Position numbers and translations under genes: made by a program. Below the pieces are notes generated by a model that saw nothing but the letters and a program-made list of their open reading frames with translations, had not been told where the DNA came from and did no database searches. Below, in pieces: positions 16,582 to 24,365 of a DNA stretch of 44,484 nt. Every line of letters starts with the position of its first letter. The stretch's first letter is position 1. Source of the DNA: Oscillospiraceae bacterium (lineage in GTDB: Bacteria; Bacillota_A; Clostridia; Oscillospirales; Oscillospiraceae); contig JAFTKA010000007.1 of NCBI GenBank assembly GCA_017456105.1, positions 1 to 44,484 of the forward strand, written 5' to 3'.

Positions 16582-17821
16582 AGCCTTCTCCTTCCATAAT
16601 TTCTTTGATGATTCTGTCTCTGCGTAGGACGGTGGCGCAAAAATACCGAACATCGTCCATGGCGTGATCGTTTTCCTTGCACACCCTGTCCTTCTCCCCG
16701 GCCTGCTCGTACCGATACAGGCCAAACTCCCTTATGGTGTCCTTGCAGCTTTCCCCGATCAGCAGGACACCGGCCGCCAGATAACCTGCCACCAAACGGA
16801 TTCCGGGCAGCACATCGTTTTTTGCCTTCCGTACCGAAAACAGGCCGTGGGCACGAATGGTGGCAATAAAAGAAGCCGCCGAGGGGTCTACGATCACCTG
16901 TGTGATGGGAAGACCTCCCGCCAGCTTAACTAATTCCCTGTAATATTCCTCATCGGTCATCATGCGGCCGGACTCCCGACCGGAGTGATAGAACTCCCGG
17001 ATTCGTACAGCCCTGCCCCCATCTACACACCACAGCCCCGCAGAAAAGGGATTGAGCGTTCCGTAGTCCACAGAAATGTAGTATGTACCCCTTTGGGGCA
17101 GCTCCTCAGTAACGTGCTTTTCCTTGTCAAAATCGTACACAAGACCTTCTGCCATACACCACTGGCCCAAAATGTACCGCCTGTAGAAAACCCCCGTGTA
17201 AAGCCGCTCATACCGCTGCTTTACTCCGGGGTCCAGACTCAGATTGTCTGCCATGGAAAACTGCAGCCTGAGCATTTTCTTTTCCCTTGCCCTCAGGATC
17301 CACTCCTTGTAAAGCCAGTGCTCCGGCCCTTCCGGATTGCAGTTAAACCACAGCTTTGACCCGGACACCGAGCACCGGGCACAGGCCTGCTCCACAAAGC
17401 TCCGGGGCATCAGAGCCGCCTCGTCCAAAAGCACCCCTGCCAGGGTGATGCCCTGAATCAGCTTGTAGGCACTCTCGTCCTGACCGCCGAACAGATAGTA
17501 CACATTCTGCCTTCCCCTGTGATCACACACCACCAGCTTATTCTCACTGCGATGCTCCGTCAGGGTAAAAATACCCCCCAGCCAATCCTGTAAATGCAGA
17601 ACAATGTTCCTCCGCAGGGACGCAATGGTCTTTCCGCACAGAGCAAAGACCTGTCCGTCGAAGGCGGTCATGCTCCATAAGAAGAAGCCGTTCACCATGG
17701 ACACAGTCTTTCCCGAACGGATCGCCCCATCGCAGATGATCCCATCAAGCTCTTTTAGCTTCTCCCGGTTCCACCAGGTCATTGCCAGCATCTGCTTCCT
17801 GCTGAATTTCCGGTAGATCAT
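16562..17821 (-). CDS. terL: terminase large subunit, PBSX family
   Basis: Packages DNA into the prohead by ATP-driven translocation and cuts it. 419 residues. The ATPase domain has Walker A GAIRSGKT (32-39) and Walker B LLDEA (131-135). The RNase H-like nuclease has Asp252 in SVDYG, Asp312 in IVDPSA and HAMDDVRY at 386-393, so both catalytic centres look intact. AAAGGAGG lies before the ATG at 17821. It overlaps the small subunit gene by 77 bases, more than usual. Its intact state shows packaging capacity, important for the gene-transfer-agent hypothesis. Confidence 0.95.
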   Translation of the reverse strand: MIYRKFSRKQMLAMTWWNREKLKELDGIICDGAIRSGKTVSMVNGFFLWSMTAFDGQVFALCGKTIASLRRNIVLHLQDWLGGIFTLTEHRSENKLVVCDHRGRQNVYYLFGGQDESAYKLIQGITLAGVLLDEAALMPRSFVEQACARCSVSGSKLWFNCNPEGPEHWLYKEWILRAREKKMLRLQFSMADNLSLDPGVKQRYERLYTGVFYRRYILGQWCMAEGLVYDFDKEKHVTEELPQRGTYYISVDYGTLNPFSAGLWCVDGGRAVRIREFYHSGRESGRMMTDEEYYRELVKLAGGLPITQVIVDPSAASFIATIRAHGLFSVRKAKNDVLPGIRLVAGYLAAGVLLIGESCKDTIREFGLYRYEQAGEKDRVCKENDHAMDDVRYFCATVLRRDRIIKEIMEGEGYERVVH

Positions 17822-18152
17822 AGATTTCCTCCTTTGTGGCCTTCAGTAGCTCCTCCAGCAGATTGTTTTTCTCCGGCAATACTTTTCCGTCAAGCATACC
17901 CATACACTTTCCCAGAAGCTCCAAAGCCTTCAGCTTATCATAGAGCTTCACCTTCCAGCCATGGGTGGTTTTCTCGATGGACGCGATGGCGGCCTCCAGG
18001 GAACCGGGCAGCTCATCAGTGTTTTTGATCACCAGCTCGCCGTCCTGTACGCATAAAAAATCGGTAGCCTTTGCAAACCCAATGGCTACCAGCTCCTCCA
18101 TCACCCGTTCCCGGCTGATCTTCTTATTTCTACCCATACCTGACTTTCGCAT
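17745..18152 (-). CDS. terS: terminase small subunit
   Basis: DNA-recognition partner of the large subunit. Begins MRKSGMGRNKKISRERVMEE; a helix-turn-helix-like segment near the N-terminus is followed by VKLYDKLKALELLGKCMGML, a hallmark of Terminase_2-type small subunits. About 135 residues. The start is uncertain: AAAGGAGGA ends directly before ATG 18152, while ATG 18137 lies 16 bases downstream of the site. It is the first cassette gene and has its own upstream promoter candidate. Confidence 0.85.
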   Translation of the reverse strand: MRKSGMGRNKKISRERVMEELVAIGFAKATDFLCVQDGELVIKNTDELPGSLEAAIASIEKTTHGWKVKLYDKLKALELLGKCMGMLDGKVLPEKNNLLEELLKATKEEIYDLPEIQQEADAGNDLVEPGEAKRA

Positions 18153-18185
18153 TCCTCCTTTGCCCGGCCCGTTTTCGGTAATACA

Positions 18186-18191
18186 ATCATA
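18186..18191 (-). promoter_or_regulatory. candidate promoter of the phage cassette (-10 element)
   Basis: On the minus strand TATGAT (18191-18186) is preceded by TGG, giving an extended -10 (TG-N-TATGAT). The -35 region is poor. This is the only promoter-like site seen upstream of terS. No phage operator or repressor-binding palindrome is obvious beside it. Confidence 0.4.
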
Positions 18192-18259
18192 CCACAGGAA
18201 AGATGAAAAGTCTTCCCGTTTTTTTACCAACCTTATGAACGGGAAAAGTTTATAATTTT

Positions 18260-18290
18260 TTGAAAAAGGCTTGCATTATTGTGATATAAT
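18260..18290 (+). promoter_or_regulatory. promoter of the acyltransferase-PAP2 operon
   Basis: TTGAAA (18260-18265) and TATAAT (18285-18290) are 19 bases apart, with TG one base upstream of the -10 (extended -10). It lies 41 bases before the first gene. Confidence 0.6.
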
Positions 18291-18331
18291 AGTAAAATAT
18301 GACGTATGTTACGTGTTTTGGGAGAAACAGC

Positions 18332-19096
18332 ATGAAAAGAAACACAGAAAAACGCCGTAAGGATTATTGGCTGTTTTGCATATTGCGGAGCCTTGTCCGT
18401 CTGTTCAGCCCCAAGTTCCGGTTTCACGGTCTTGAGAACCTGCCGGAGGGCGGCTGTATCGTGGCAGGCAACCACAGCCATATGTACGGCCCCATCGTAG
18501 GCGAACTGTACTTCCCCGGTCCCCGCCGGATCTGGTGTAACAGTCAGATGATGATCCTGAAGGAAGTCCCGGCCTATACTTTCTATGACTTTTGGGCCCA
18601 TAAGCCTCACTGGTGGACCTGGCCCTTTTATAAGATCCTGTCCTATATGATTGCACCGCTCTCGGTGTGCCTGTTCCGCAATGCCCATACCATACCCGTC
18701 TATCGGGACAACCGGGGCATCACCACCTTCCGCAAGACTGTGGAAAGCCTGACAGCCGACGAAAGAGTGATCATCTTCCCGGAGCATTACACCCCCCGGA
18801 ACAATATCATCTACGAATTCCAGGACAAGTACATCGACGTTGCCCGGCTCTATTATAAACGAACCGGCAAGGCTCTGTCCTTCGTTCCCATGTACATCTG
18901 CCCTGCCCTGAAAGAGGTGCATCTGGGCAAACCCACCACATTTGACCCCCAGGCACCTATGGAGCAGGAGCGGGCCCGCATCAGCGAATACCTGATGGCC
19001 GGGATCACGGACATCGCCACTTCTCTTCCCCTGCACACCGTTGTTCCCTATCCCAATGTGTCCAAAAAGTATTATAAAAAGAATAAGGAGGGTTAA
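18332..19096 (+). CDS. PlsC-like phospholipid/glycerol acyltransferase (atypical motif)
   Basis: Family members transfer an acyl chain to lysophosphatidic acid or similar acceptors at the membrane. 254 residues beginning MKRNTEKRRKDYWLF. Motif I reads AGNHSHMYGP, so the Asp of the catalytic NHx4D motif is Gly here. Motif II-like RDNRGITTFRKT and motif III FPEHYTP are present. A membrane-associated segment lies near 100-115 (FYKILSYMIAPLSVCLF). The start at 18332 follows GGGAGA; a longer frame begins at 18299. It is coupled to a PAP2-family gene and a small membrane protein, suggesting a lipid-modifying unit. The missing Asp makes activity uncertain. Confidence 0.85.
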   Translation: MKRNTEKRRKDYWLFCILRSLVRLFSPKFRFHGLENLPEGGCIVAGNHSHMYGPIVGELYFPGPRRIWCNSQMMILKEVPAYTFYDFWAHKPHWWTWPFYKILSYMIAPLSVCLFRNAHTIPVYRDNRGITTFRKTVESLTADERVIIFPEHYTPRNNIIYEFQDKYIDVARLYYKRTGKALSFVPMYICPALKEVHLGKPTTFDPQAPMEQERARISEYLMAGITDIATSLPLHTVVPYPNVSKKYYKKNKEG

Positions 19097-19099
19097 TTT

Positions 19100-19789
19100 A
19101 TGAGAAAGCCTGTAGTCGACTATCGTAAATTCCGCCTGTCCAAACTGAAAACTCCGGAATTTTCCCACCTGCTGCTTTTACTGGGCTGGGTCGGATATTT
19201 CCTCCTGTATATGATCACAGAGAATCTGATCCCGGTAGAAAATTGCCACCCGATCCATATCGCTTTAGACGATATGATCCCCTTTATGGAGATCTTTGTG
19301 ATCCCCTATACCTTCTGGTATCTTTTGATCATCTTCTCCCTGGGCTACTTTTTACTGTACAATATTGACCAGTTCAAAAAGCTGCAGACCTATATCATCA
19401 TCACCCAGGTGGTGGCCATGGCTGTTTATATTATTTACCCCAGCCGTCAGGACCTTCGCCCTGAGGTATTCCCCCGGGATAATTTCCTGACCGACCTGGT
19501 GGCCTTCATCTACAGCTTCGATACCAACACCGGCGTATTCCCCTCCTTGCACGTAGGCTACTCTCTGGGCATTGCCTCTGTATGGCTCCGGGAAAAATCC
19601 GTCCGCTGGCCCTTCAAGACCTTCGTGATGATTTCCATCGTCCTGATCTGTATGTCCATCTGCTTTATCAAGCAGCACTCTGCCGCCGATTTCTTTGCCG
19701 CCCTTCCTCTGGGTCTGCTGGCAGAGCTGATCGTATTCCGGAAATCCTATTTCAAAAAACGTGCCAAAAAGGAGATACCCCATGCGTGA
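19100..19789 (+). CDS. PAP2-family membrane phosphatase/transferase
   Basis: 229 residues with about six membrane helices. PAP2 motifs are recognisable: YPSRQDLRP (113-121; the first Lys of KX6RP is replaced by Tyr), FPSLH at 147-151 with the catalytic His151, and KQHSAADFFA with His193 and Asp197. FPSLHV plus QHSxAD resembles the inositol-phosphoceramide-synthase-like subgroup, which moves phospho-headgroups between lipids, but phosphatidate phosphatase or undecaprenyl-pyrophosphate phosphatase activity is equally possible. GGAGGG precedes the ATG, 3 bases after the acyltransferase stop. It works on the outer face of the membrane. Confidence 0.85.
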   Translation: MRKPVVDYRKFRLSKLKTPEFSHLLLLLGWVGYFLLYMITENLIPVENCHPIHIALDDMIPFMEIFVIPYTFWYLLIIFSLGYFLLYNIDQFKKLQTYIIITQVVAMAVYIIYPSRQDLRPEVFPRDNFLTDLVAFIYSFDTNTGVFPSLHVGYSLGIASVWLREKSVRWPFKTFVMISIVLICMSICFIKQHSAADFFAALPLGLLAELIVFRKSYFKKRAKKEIPHA

Positions 19790-20267
19790 AACCTATGTTG
19801 AATGTGTTGCTCCCCGGCCCAATGCCTGGTGGAAGTACCTGTTGCTGGGCTTTTTGTCCCTTCTGACTGCACTGGGCATCTTCTACAGCCCCGGACCCAA
19901 CGGCTGGATCTTCATGCTGGCAGCTGCGGTGTTTGCTTTTTTGATCTACCGCCTGCGGCAGACCATGAACATTGAGTTTGAGTATATTCTCAATGGTAAC
20001 GATTTATCCGTTGACAAGGTGATCAATCAGAAAAAGCGGAAGCACCTTGCTAACTTCCGGGTTGCCAAGATCGAGTTCTTTGCCCCCATTGATGCCCCCC
20101 AGCTTTACAACCACCGCCGCCGCTGCACCAAGACCTCTGACTACAGCTCCGGCAGAAACTCTGACCAATATGCCATGTGCTATGTAGGAAACTTTGTGAT
20201 TCTGACGCCCTCCAAGAAGCTTTTGGCGGCCCTGAAGCCGGAGCTTCCCTATAAGTTTGTTGACTAA
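19782..20267 (+). CDS. small membrane protein (DUF6106-like)
   Basis: 161 residues starting MRETYVECVAPRPNAWWKY. Two adjacent membrane helices (about 19-35 and 40-60) are followed by a cytoplasmic part with NIEFEYILNGNDLSVDKV and AKIEFFAPID. I associate this layout with DUF6106, but that is from memory. It overlaps the PAP2 gene by 8 bases, so it is translated with it. It may assist the acyltransferase/PAP2 pair. It ends at the terminator at 20269. Confidence 0.7.
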   Translation: MRETYVECVAPRPNAWWKYLLLGFLSLLTALGIFYSPGPNGWIFMLAAAVFAFLIYRLRQTMNIEFEYILNGNDLSVDKVINQKKRKHLANFRVAKIEFFAPIDAPQLYNHRRRCTKTSDYSSGRNSDQYAMCYVGNFVILTPSKKLLAALKPELPYKFVD

Positions 20268-20268
20268 T

Positions 20269-20300
20269 CCAAAAACGCTCCCTGTGAGGGAGTGTTTTGG
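20269..20300 (+). terminator. intrinsic terminator after the acyltransferase operon
   Basis: CCAAAAACGCTCCC and GGGAGTGTTTTGG form a GC-rich stem with a TGTGA loop. A T-run (CTTTTTT) follows a few bases later. Confidence 0.8.
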
Positions 20301-20342
20301 CATAAACTTTTTTATAATTTTGCCAATTTTTGCGAAAAGTGG

Positions 20343-20371
20343 TTGCGTTTCTCTTTAGAAGGTGCTATTAT
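20343..20371 (+). promoter_or_regulatory. promoter of the Cys-rich membrane protein
   Basis: TTGCGT (20343-20348) and TATTAT (20366-20371) are 17 bases apart. A second TATAAT begins at 20372. Confidence 0.5.
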
Positions 20372-20448
20372 TATAATCAGCGTGATATAGGCAAAAGAGC
20401 ATATACATAATACGCCACCGTTTTTATTGATGAAAGGAAAGAAGTACA

Positions 20449-21306
20449 ATGAAAAGTTCTAAAACGTGGATTCGGATCTGCACCATTCTCTGTTCCGTTC
20501 TGCTGCTGGCATTGCTGGTATTCCAGTTCCAGCCCTTCTGGACCATGCCCGCCTGTGAGGTCTGTCAGGTCCGCTGCGAGCTGGACGTGAACGACAAGTG
20601 TCCCGCCTGTGCCATCACTAAGGAATGGTGTGTGGTTCCCACCTCCTGTATCTGTGATACAAAGTGCGATTCCTCCCGGAATGCCAATGAGAACTGCCCC
20701 ATCTGTACTGAAAAATACCGTCTGTGTGTTGCCGAGTCCCGGCTGGCAGAGACCGATCCCACCGGTGAGGCTGTAGACCCCACCGATGCGACTGCAGATA
20801 CCACCGAGGCTACTACAGATACTACAGATACCACCGAGCCCACCGCCGAGGCAACTGAGGCCGTAGAAGAACCCGAAGAAGAGAAGGAGCTGGTTCTGAC
20901 TCCCATCGCTCCCATTCCCGCTGATCGCAGTGGCGTCGAGGTCAGCATTCAGCAGTACATCTGGATGCCCACCTTTGAGAGCTGCGAAGGCGTAACCGAG
21001 TATTTCGAAACCCAGTATGAGGATTTCAAGATCAACGACATCATTCTGATGCCCGCATTGACCCTGATCCTGGCTGTCGCCCTGGTATGCTTCGGCATTC
21101 TGAAGTTCAAGCCCTGGGCTTCCCTGCTGGCTCTGATCGCCGGTCTGCTTACTACCATTACCTACCTGACCGAGCCCATCTTCCAGACAGGTGCCAACTG
21201 GCAGATCCACCTGTACCTCAGCATTGCCCTGCTGGTAGTATCCCTGATCCCCACCGTGATCGGCGGCATCAGCCTGCTGCGTAAGGCCCTTGCCAAGAAG
21301 AAATAA
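20449..21306 (+). CDS. Cys-rich membrane protein with Thr-rich linker
   Basis: 285 residues, no known family recognised. Helix 1 is at about 9-27. An extracytoplasmic segment holds two similar Cys units, C-x3-C-x7-C-P-x-C-x6-C and C-x3-C-x9-C-P-x-C-x6-C (about 36-90). A linker made of Thr/Asp/Glu/Ala repeats (TDATADTTEATTDTTDTTEP) and a second domain follow, then three helices (about 193-275) and a basic tail. The Cys spacing could bind zinc or form disulfides; outside the membrane, disulfides or a metal site are both open. AAAGGAAAG lies before the ATG. Monocistronic, with its own promoter and terminator. Confidence 0.85.
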   Translation: MKSSKTWIRICTILCSVLLLALLVFQFQPFWTMPACEVCQVRCELDVNDKCPACAITKEWCVVPTSCICDTKCDSSRNANENCPICTEKYRLCVAESRLAETDPTGEAVDPTDATADTTEATTDTTDTTEPTAEATEAVEEPEEEKELVLTPIAPIPADRSGVEVSIQQYIWMPTFESCEGVTEYFETQYEDFKINDIILMPALTLILAVALVCFGILKFKPWASLLALIAGLLTTITYLTEPIFQTGANWQIHLYLSIALLVVSLIPTVIGGISLLRKALAKKK

Positions 21307-21319
21307 AATACAAAACACA

Positions 21320-21344
21320 AAGCCCCCGGTAAAACCGGGGGCTT
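21320..21344 (+). terminator. intrinsic terminator after the Cys-rich protein
   Basis: AAGCCCCCGGT and ACCGGGGGCTT form a perfect 11-bp stem with an AAA loop; TGCTTTTTG follows. Confidence 0.9.
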
Positions 21345-21408
21345 GCTTTTTGAAAACATCGTGGTGATTCACTTTTCGCCCACGAGAAGCCAAAAAATGC
21401 TTTATAAT

Positions 21409-21436
21409 AAAACGCTCCGGTATTTCGGAGCGTTTT
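21409..21436. terminator. bidirectional intrinsic terminator
   Basis: AAAACGCTCCG (21409-21419) and CGGAGCGTTTT (21426-21436) form a perfect 11-bp stem with a 6-base loop. It sits at the stop codon of the deacetylase gene and serves both directions. Confidence 0.85.
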
Positions 21437-22292
21437 ACTGTTCCTTATTCATAATCTGCACCAGCTGCTCAAAGGTAACAAACTCATAACCGCTTTTTTG
21501 TAGCATCTTGATGATCTGTTCCACCCGCCAGCCGTATTTTCCGATACCCTTTTTCAGATAGTATTTATCATAGGATTTCAGCTGCTTGATGAAAGGTACT
21601 TTTTGCTTTGTCAGCTCAAAAGGGTGCAAGTAGAACACATAGTAATCATTTTTATGAATATAGTGCCGTATCAGCGTCTTGATAAAGCCCCAGTTGCTCA
21701 GACGCACATAGCCGCCGCCGGCAATGGGATAGGGGCTGGCAAAGATCTTCTCCGTAGGCAGACCGAACTCATAAAAGCCGCCCTCTCTGAAAACACCCTT
21801 CCGCAGCTTGCGAAAGCTATCCAGATCCAGCTTCACCGTATGCCGTGCAGGCTCATAGCCCAGATCACTGGAATCGTATTGAAAGCCCAGCTCCTGAAGC
21901 ACCGAAAGCCGTTCCCTGTCCATGCTGAAGCAGGGAGCCCGGAATCCCACCACGTCGATGTCAAACAGTTCCCGGAACTGTTCCTTGGCTCTGCGGGTGT
22001 TCTCCTTGAACTGCTCCACTGACACCGTCATCGGTGCAATATGGGAATAACTGTGCAATGCCAGGCAGTGCCCCTTTGCAATATGGGGTCTCAGCCGGTC
22101 TGCGATCCGGGGTGCCAGATCTCCCACCACGAACAAGGTGCTTTTAATGCCGTACTTATCCAGTATTTTCAAATACTCATCGAACCCGTCCGTCAGGTCC
22201 GCATCCACCTGAATGCCGGCAGAGCTGAGACATTCCGTATCTCCGAAGCTCTCCACATCCATGGTGAAAACCGCATATTTCTTTTGACTCAT
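21435..22292 (-). CDS. polysaccharide deacetylase family protein
   Basis: Metal-dependent NodB-fold enzyme that removes N-acetyl groups from glycans. 285 residues. Asp12 lies in FTMDVES (motif 1), HSYSH at 80-84 gives the two metal His ligands, and GFRAPCF is motif 3. YLHPFE lies later (motif 5-like). There is no signal peptide or membrane helix, so it is cytoplasmic or associated, unlike wall peptidoglycan deacetylases; a role in lipid-linked or nucleotide-linked glycan processing is possible. It starts four bases after the stop of the upstream hydrolase, so the two form an operon. Confidence 0.88.
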   Translation of the reverse strand: MSQKKYAVFTMDVESFGDTECLSSAGIQVDADLTDGFDEYLKILDKYGIKSTLFVVGDLAPRIADRLRPHIAKGHCLALHSYSHIAPMTVSVEQFKENTRRAKEQFRELFDIDVVGFRAPCFSMDRERLSVLQELGFQYDSSDLGYEPARHTVKLDLDSFRKLRKGVFREGGFYEFGLPTEKIFASPYPIAGGGYVRLSNWGFIKTLIRHYIHKNDYYVFYLHPFELTKQKVPFIKQLKSYDKYYLKKGIGKYGWRVEQIIKMLQKSGYEFVTFEQLVQIMNKEQ

Positions 22293-22295
22293 TTC

Positions 22296-23249
22296 TTACT
22301 TCCCGAAAAAATCGATAATTGCCTGATCATACTTTTCCGTATTATTGATCCGCAAATGGGAATGGCCGCCCTTATGAAACCAAACCAGCTTCTTATCCTG
22401 GGAGGCACAGGCCTTAAACAGCTTGCGGCTCATCTTGGGAATGGAGAAAATATCCTTTTCTCCGTACAGAAACAGGATCCGGCAGTCCGGCCTGATTTTT
22501 TTGATTGCCTTGATAGGCTTGTGCTTGTAGACATTGGTGCCGGTGCATCGGTAGATCCGCCACATCACCATCTGCAGCACCGGAAACCGGGGTCGGTTCA
22601 GTGCCATCATGTGCCGTTTAAAGGTTTCCGGGAAGGAAATGTAGCAGCCCTCCGTAACAAGGCCCCGCAGATACTCCGGGCACTTGGGAGAACTCAGGGC
22701 AAACAGGCCGGAAGAAGTACCGATGCAAATGCCGTGGAAATAGACCTCATTGTTTCCGAACTTATTGTGTATCAGCTCTGCCCAGGCCAGAATGTCTTCA
22801 CTTTCTTTGACACCAATGGTGTTGTACTTGCCGTCGCTGAGACCGTGGCAGCGGGTATCCACTACCAATACATTAAACCCGGCCTTCTCATAGGGCGGTG
22901 CAAAGTAGTAGGAGTATACTAAACTTTCACACCGACCGGGCAGAATGATCACGCAGCGTTCTTTTCCGAAATCAAAATACTGACCGAAAAGCCGCAGGCC
23001 GTCATGTTCGATCTGCAATTCTGTGATGCGGTGGACATTTTGATCTTTCCAGGCAATACCCTCATGCCACATCTGCACCTGCTCGGCGTCATCGGGGAAA
23101 GAGCAGGTCCTCTGCCACTTTTCCGGGGAGGTTCTCACCAACTGATCTTCATATACTTTTTTGGAAATCGGATACGTATAAACGATCATCGCAATCAGGC
23201 CGCCCAACAATAAGACCGCCAGGATCAAAAGGATCTCCGGAATACCCAT
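22296..23249 (-). CDS. membrane-anchored alpha/beta hydrolase with atypical nucleophile elbow
   Basis: 317 residues. One N-terminal helix (about 5-25) anchors it. The hydrolase core has IILPGRCESL, VVDTRCHGLSDG, and at the elbow FHGICIGTSSG (172-181). Alignment with relatives (HGxSxG) puts Cys175 where the catalytic Ser should be; the overlapping GTSSG could supply Ser179 but is shifted by four residues. The acid is probably in YGEKDIF and the base in KGGHSH. It is transcribed with the deacetylase. Substrate unknown; an acyl or lipid ester is likely from the neighbourhood. Confidence 0.85.
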   Translation of the reverse strand: MGIPEILLILAVLLLGGLIAMIVYTYPISKKVYEDQLVRTSPEKWQRTCSFPDDAEQVQMWHEGIAWKDQNVHRITELQIEHDGLRLFGQYFDFGKERCVIILPGRCESLVYSYYFAPPYEKAGFNVLVVDTRCHGLSDGKYNTIGVKESEDILAWAELIHNKFGNNEVYFHGICIGTSSGLFALSSPKCPEYLRGLVTEGCYISFPETFKRHMMALNRPRFPVLQMVMWRIYRCTGTNVYKHKPIKAIKKIRPDCRILFLYGEKDIFSIPKMSRKLFKACASQDKKLVWFHKGGHSHLRINNTEKYDQAIIDFFGK

Positions 23250-23346
23250 AAATTCTCCCCCAAAAACATAGTCCCGAACAGTATATCACAGCTTTTTGTA
23301 AAATGCATTATTTTTGTCAAAAAAAGTTGAAAAAAGGAAAACTCTG

Positions 23347-23375
23347 TTGATTTGAGCCTACCGCTGTGGTATAAT
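23347..23375 (+). promoter_or_regulatory. promoter of the fak operon
   Basis: TTGATT (23347-23352) and TATAAT (23370-23375) are 17 bases apart; TGG immediately before the -10 adds an extended element. The spacing suggests strong constitutive expression. Confidence 0.8.
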
Positions 23376-23411
23376 TAGCCTGATATTATATCGACGAAAG
23401 GAACTGTTCTT

Positions 23412-24353
23412 ATGTCTGATTTTGTAATCATTCCTGATGCAGCGTCTGACTTTACCAAGGAGCTGCGGGACCGCTTCCAGATCCCCGACTACATCAAAGG
23501 CACGATCTACCTGCCTGACGGCACGGAAGCCATTGCGGATCTTGACTGGGAGCTGATGGACCCCACCACCTATTATAACTCTATGTCCGGCCGGAAGGCA
23601 CTTTATAAGACTGCCGGTTCCCGCCAGGGCGACATTTATACCATCTACAGAAAGTACCTGGAAGCCGGTAAGGACATTCTGACCATCTGTCTGTCCTCTG
23701 CCCTGTCCGGCACCTATCAGGTCTACCTGAAGATCTCCCAGGAGCTGATGGCAGAGTATCCCGGCCGAAAGATCGTGATTGTGGACTCCCTGCGTTATTC
23801 CTCCGCCCTGTCGCTATTGGTGATCAAAGCCTGCCAGAAACAGCAGGAAGGTGCCACCCTTGAGGAGACTGCCGCACACCTGAACCAAGTTAAGCACTCC
23901 ATTCACCAGATGGGTTCTATGGACGATATGTTCTTCCTGTGCAAAACCGGCCGTGTGTCCAATTTCAAGGCTTTCTTCGGCACTTTGGTGGGTATCAACG
24001 CTATGGCCGACTTCAACCGTCAGGGTCTTTCCCAGGTAGTGGGCAAGATCAAAGGCAAAAAGCGAGTGATCGACGCCATCATCGAGTATATGCGTCATAC
24101 TATTCAGAATCCCCAGGATCAGATCGTCTTTGTAGGCCATTCCAACCGCGAGCAGGCGGCGGAGCTTCTTGCCCAGCGGATCCGGGAGGAGTTCTCCCCC
24201 AAGGAAGTCATCATCAATCCTGTGGGCATATCCTGCGGTGCTTCCATCGGCCCCGGCCTGTGTGCCGCATTCTATGAGGGCGTGGAGATCAGCGAGGACT
24301 ACAGCCGTGAACAGGAACTGATGAAGAATATCATCGCAGAACAGAAAAATTAA
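23412..24353 (+). CDS. fakB: DegV-family fatty-acid-binding protein (FakB-like), first copy
   Basis: FakB proteins carry a fatty acid so that FakA can phosphorylate it. 313 residues, with the DegV two-domain pattern: VIIPDAASDF at the start, LSSALSGTYQ (acyl-pocket Ser motif), KTGRVSNFKAFFG and VGISCGASIGPG. AAAGGA precedes the ATG. It lies 12 bases upstream of the second copy. Its divergence from the second copy suggests different acyl-chain preferences (saturated versus unsaturated), as known for FakB1/FakB2 pairs; which is which cannot be told here. Confidence 0.92.
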   Translation: MSDFVIIPDAASDFTKELRDRFQIPDYIKGTIYLPDGTEAIADLDWELMDPTTYYNSMSGRKALYKTAGSRQGDIYTIYRKYLEAGKDILTICLSSALSGTYQVYLKISQELMAEYPGRKIVIVDSLRYSSALSLLVIKACQKQQEGATLEETAAHLNQVKHSIHQMGSMDDMFFLCKTGRVSNFKAFFGTLVGINAMADFNRQGLSQVVGKIKGKKRVIDAIIEYMRHTIQNPQDQIVFVGHSNREQAAELLAQRIREEFSPKEVIINPVGISCGASIGPGLCAAFYEGVEISEDYSREQELMKNIIAEQKN

Positions 24354-24365
24354 CGGAGGCAAACC

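Larger units (their letters stand above)
3039..18152 (-). mobile_element. phage structural and lysis cassette without integration or replication genes
   Basis: About 15.1 kb of co-directional, mostly overlapping genes in siphovirus order: terS, terL, a small gene, portal, scaffold, major capsid, adaptor, neck, terminator, major tail protein, two tail chaperones, tape measure, Dit-like, tail-tip, fibre, amidase, XhlA-like, three small or accessory genes, and holin. There is no integrase, repressor, excisionase, recombinase, replication or antirepressor gene, and no visible att duplication. The left boundary is the terminator after the Noc-like gene. The right boundary is a bacterial acyltransferase operon. 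Chromosome-type palindromic repeats occur inside it at 11675 and 15066. It could be a remnant prophage, a defective PBSX-like particle or a gene transfer agent. Reading frames are intact, which argues against simple decay. Confidence 0.85.

Noticed and set aside
18233..19168. Minus-strand frame opposite the PlsC-like gene
   Set aside because: Antisense shadow; the plus-strand gene has acyltransferase motifs, a promoter and GGGAGA.
20377..21393. Minus-strand frame opposite the Cys-rich protein
   Set aside because: It runs through both terminator hairpins, and its Gly/Cys/Gln-rich product is a shadow of Thr/Asp codons on the other strand.
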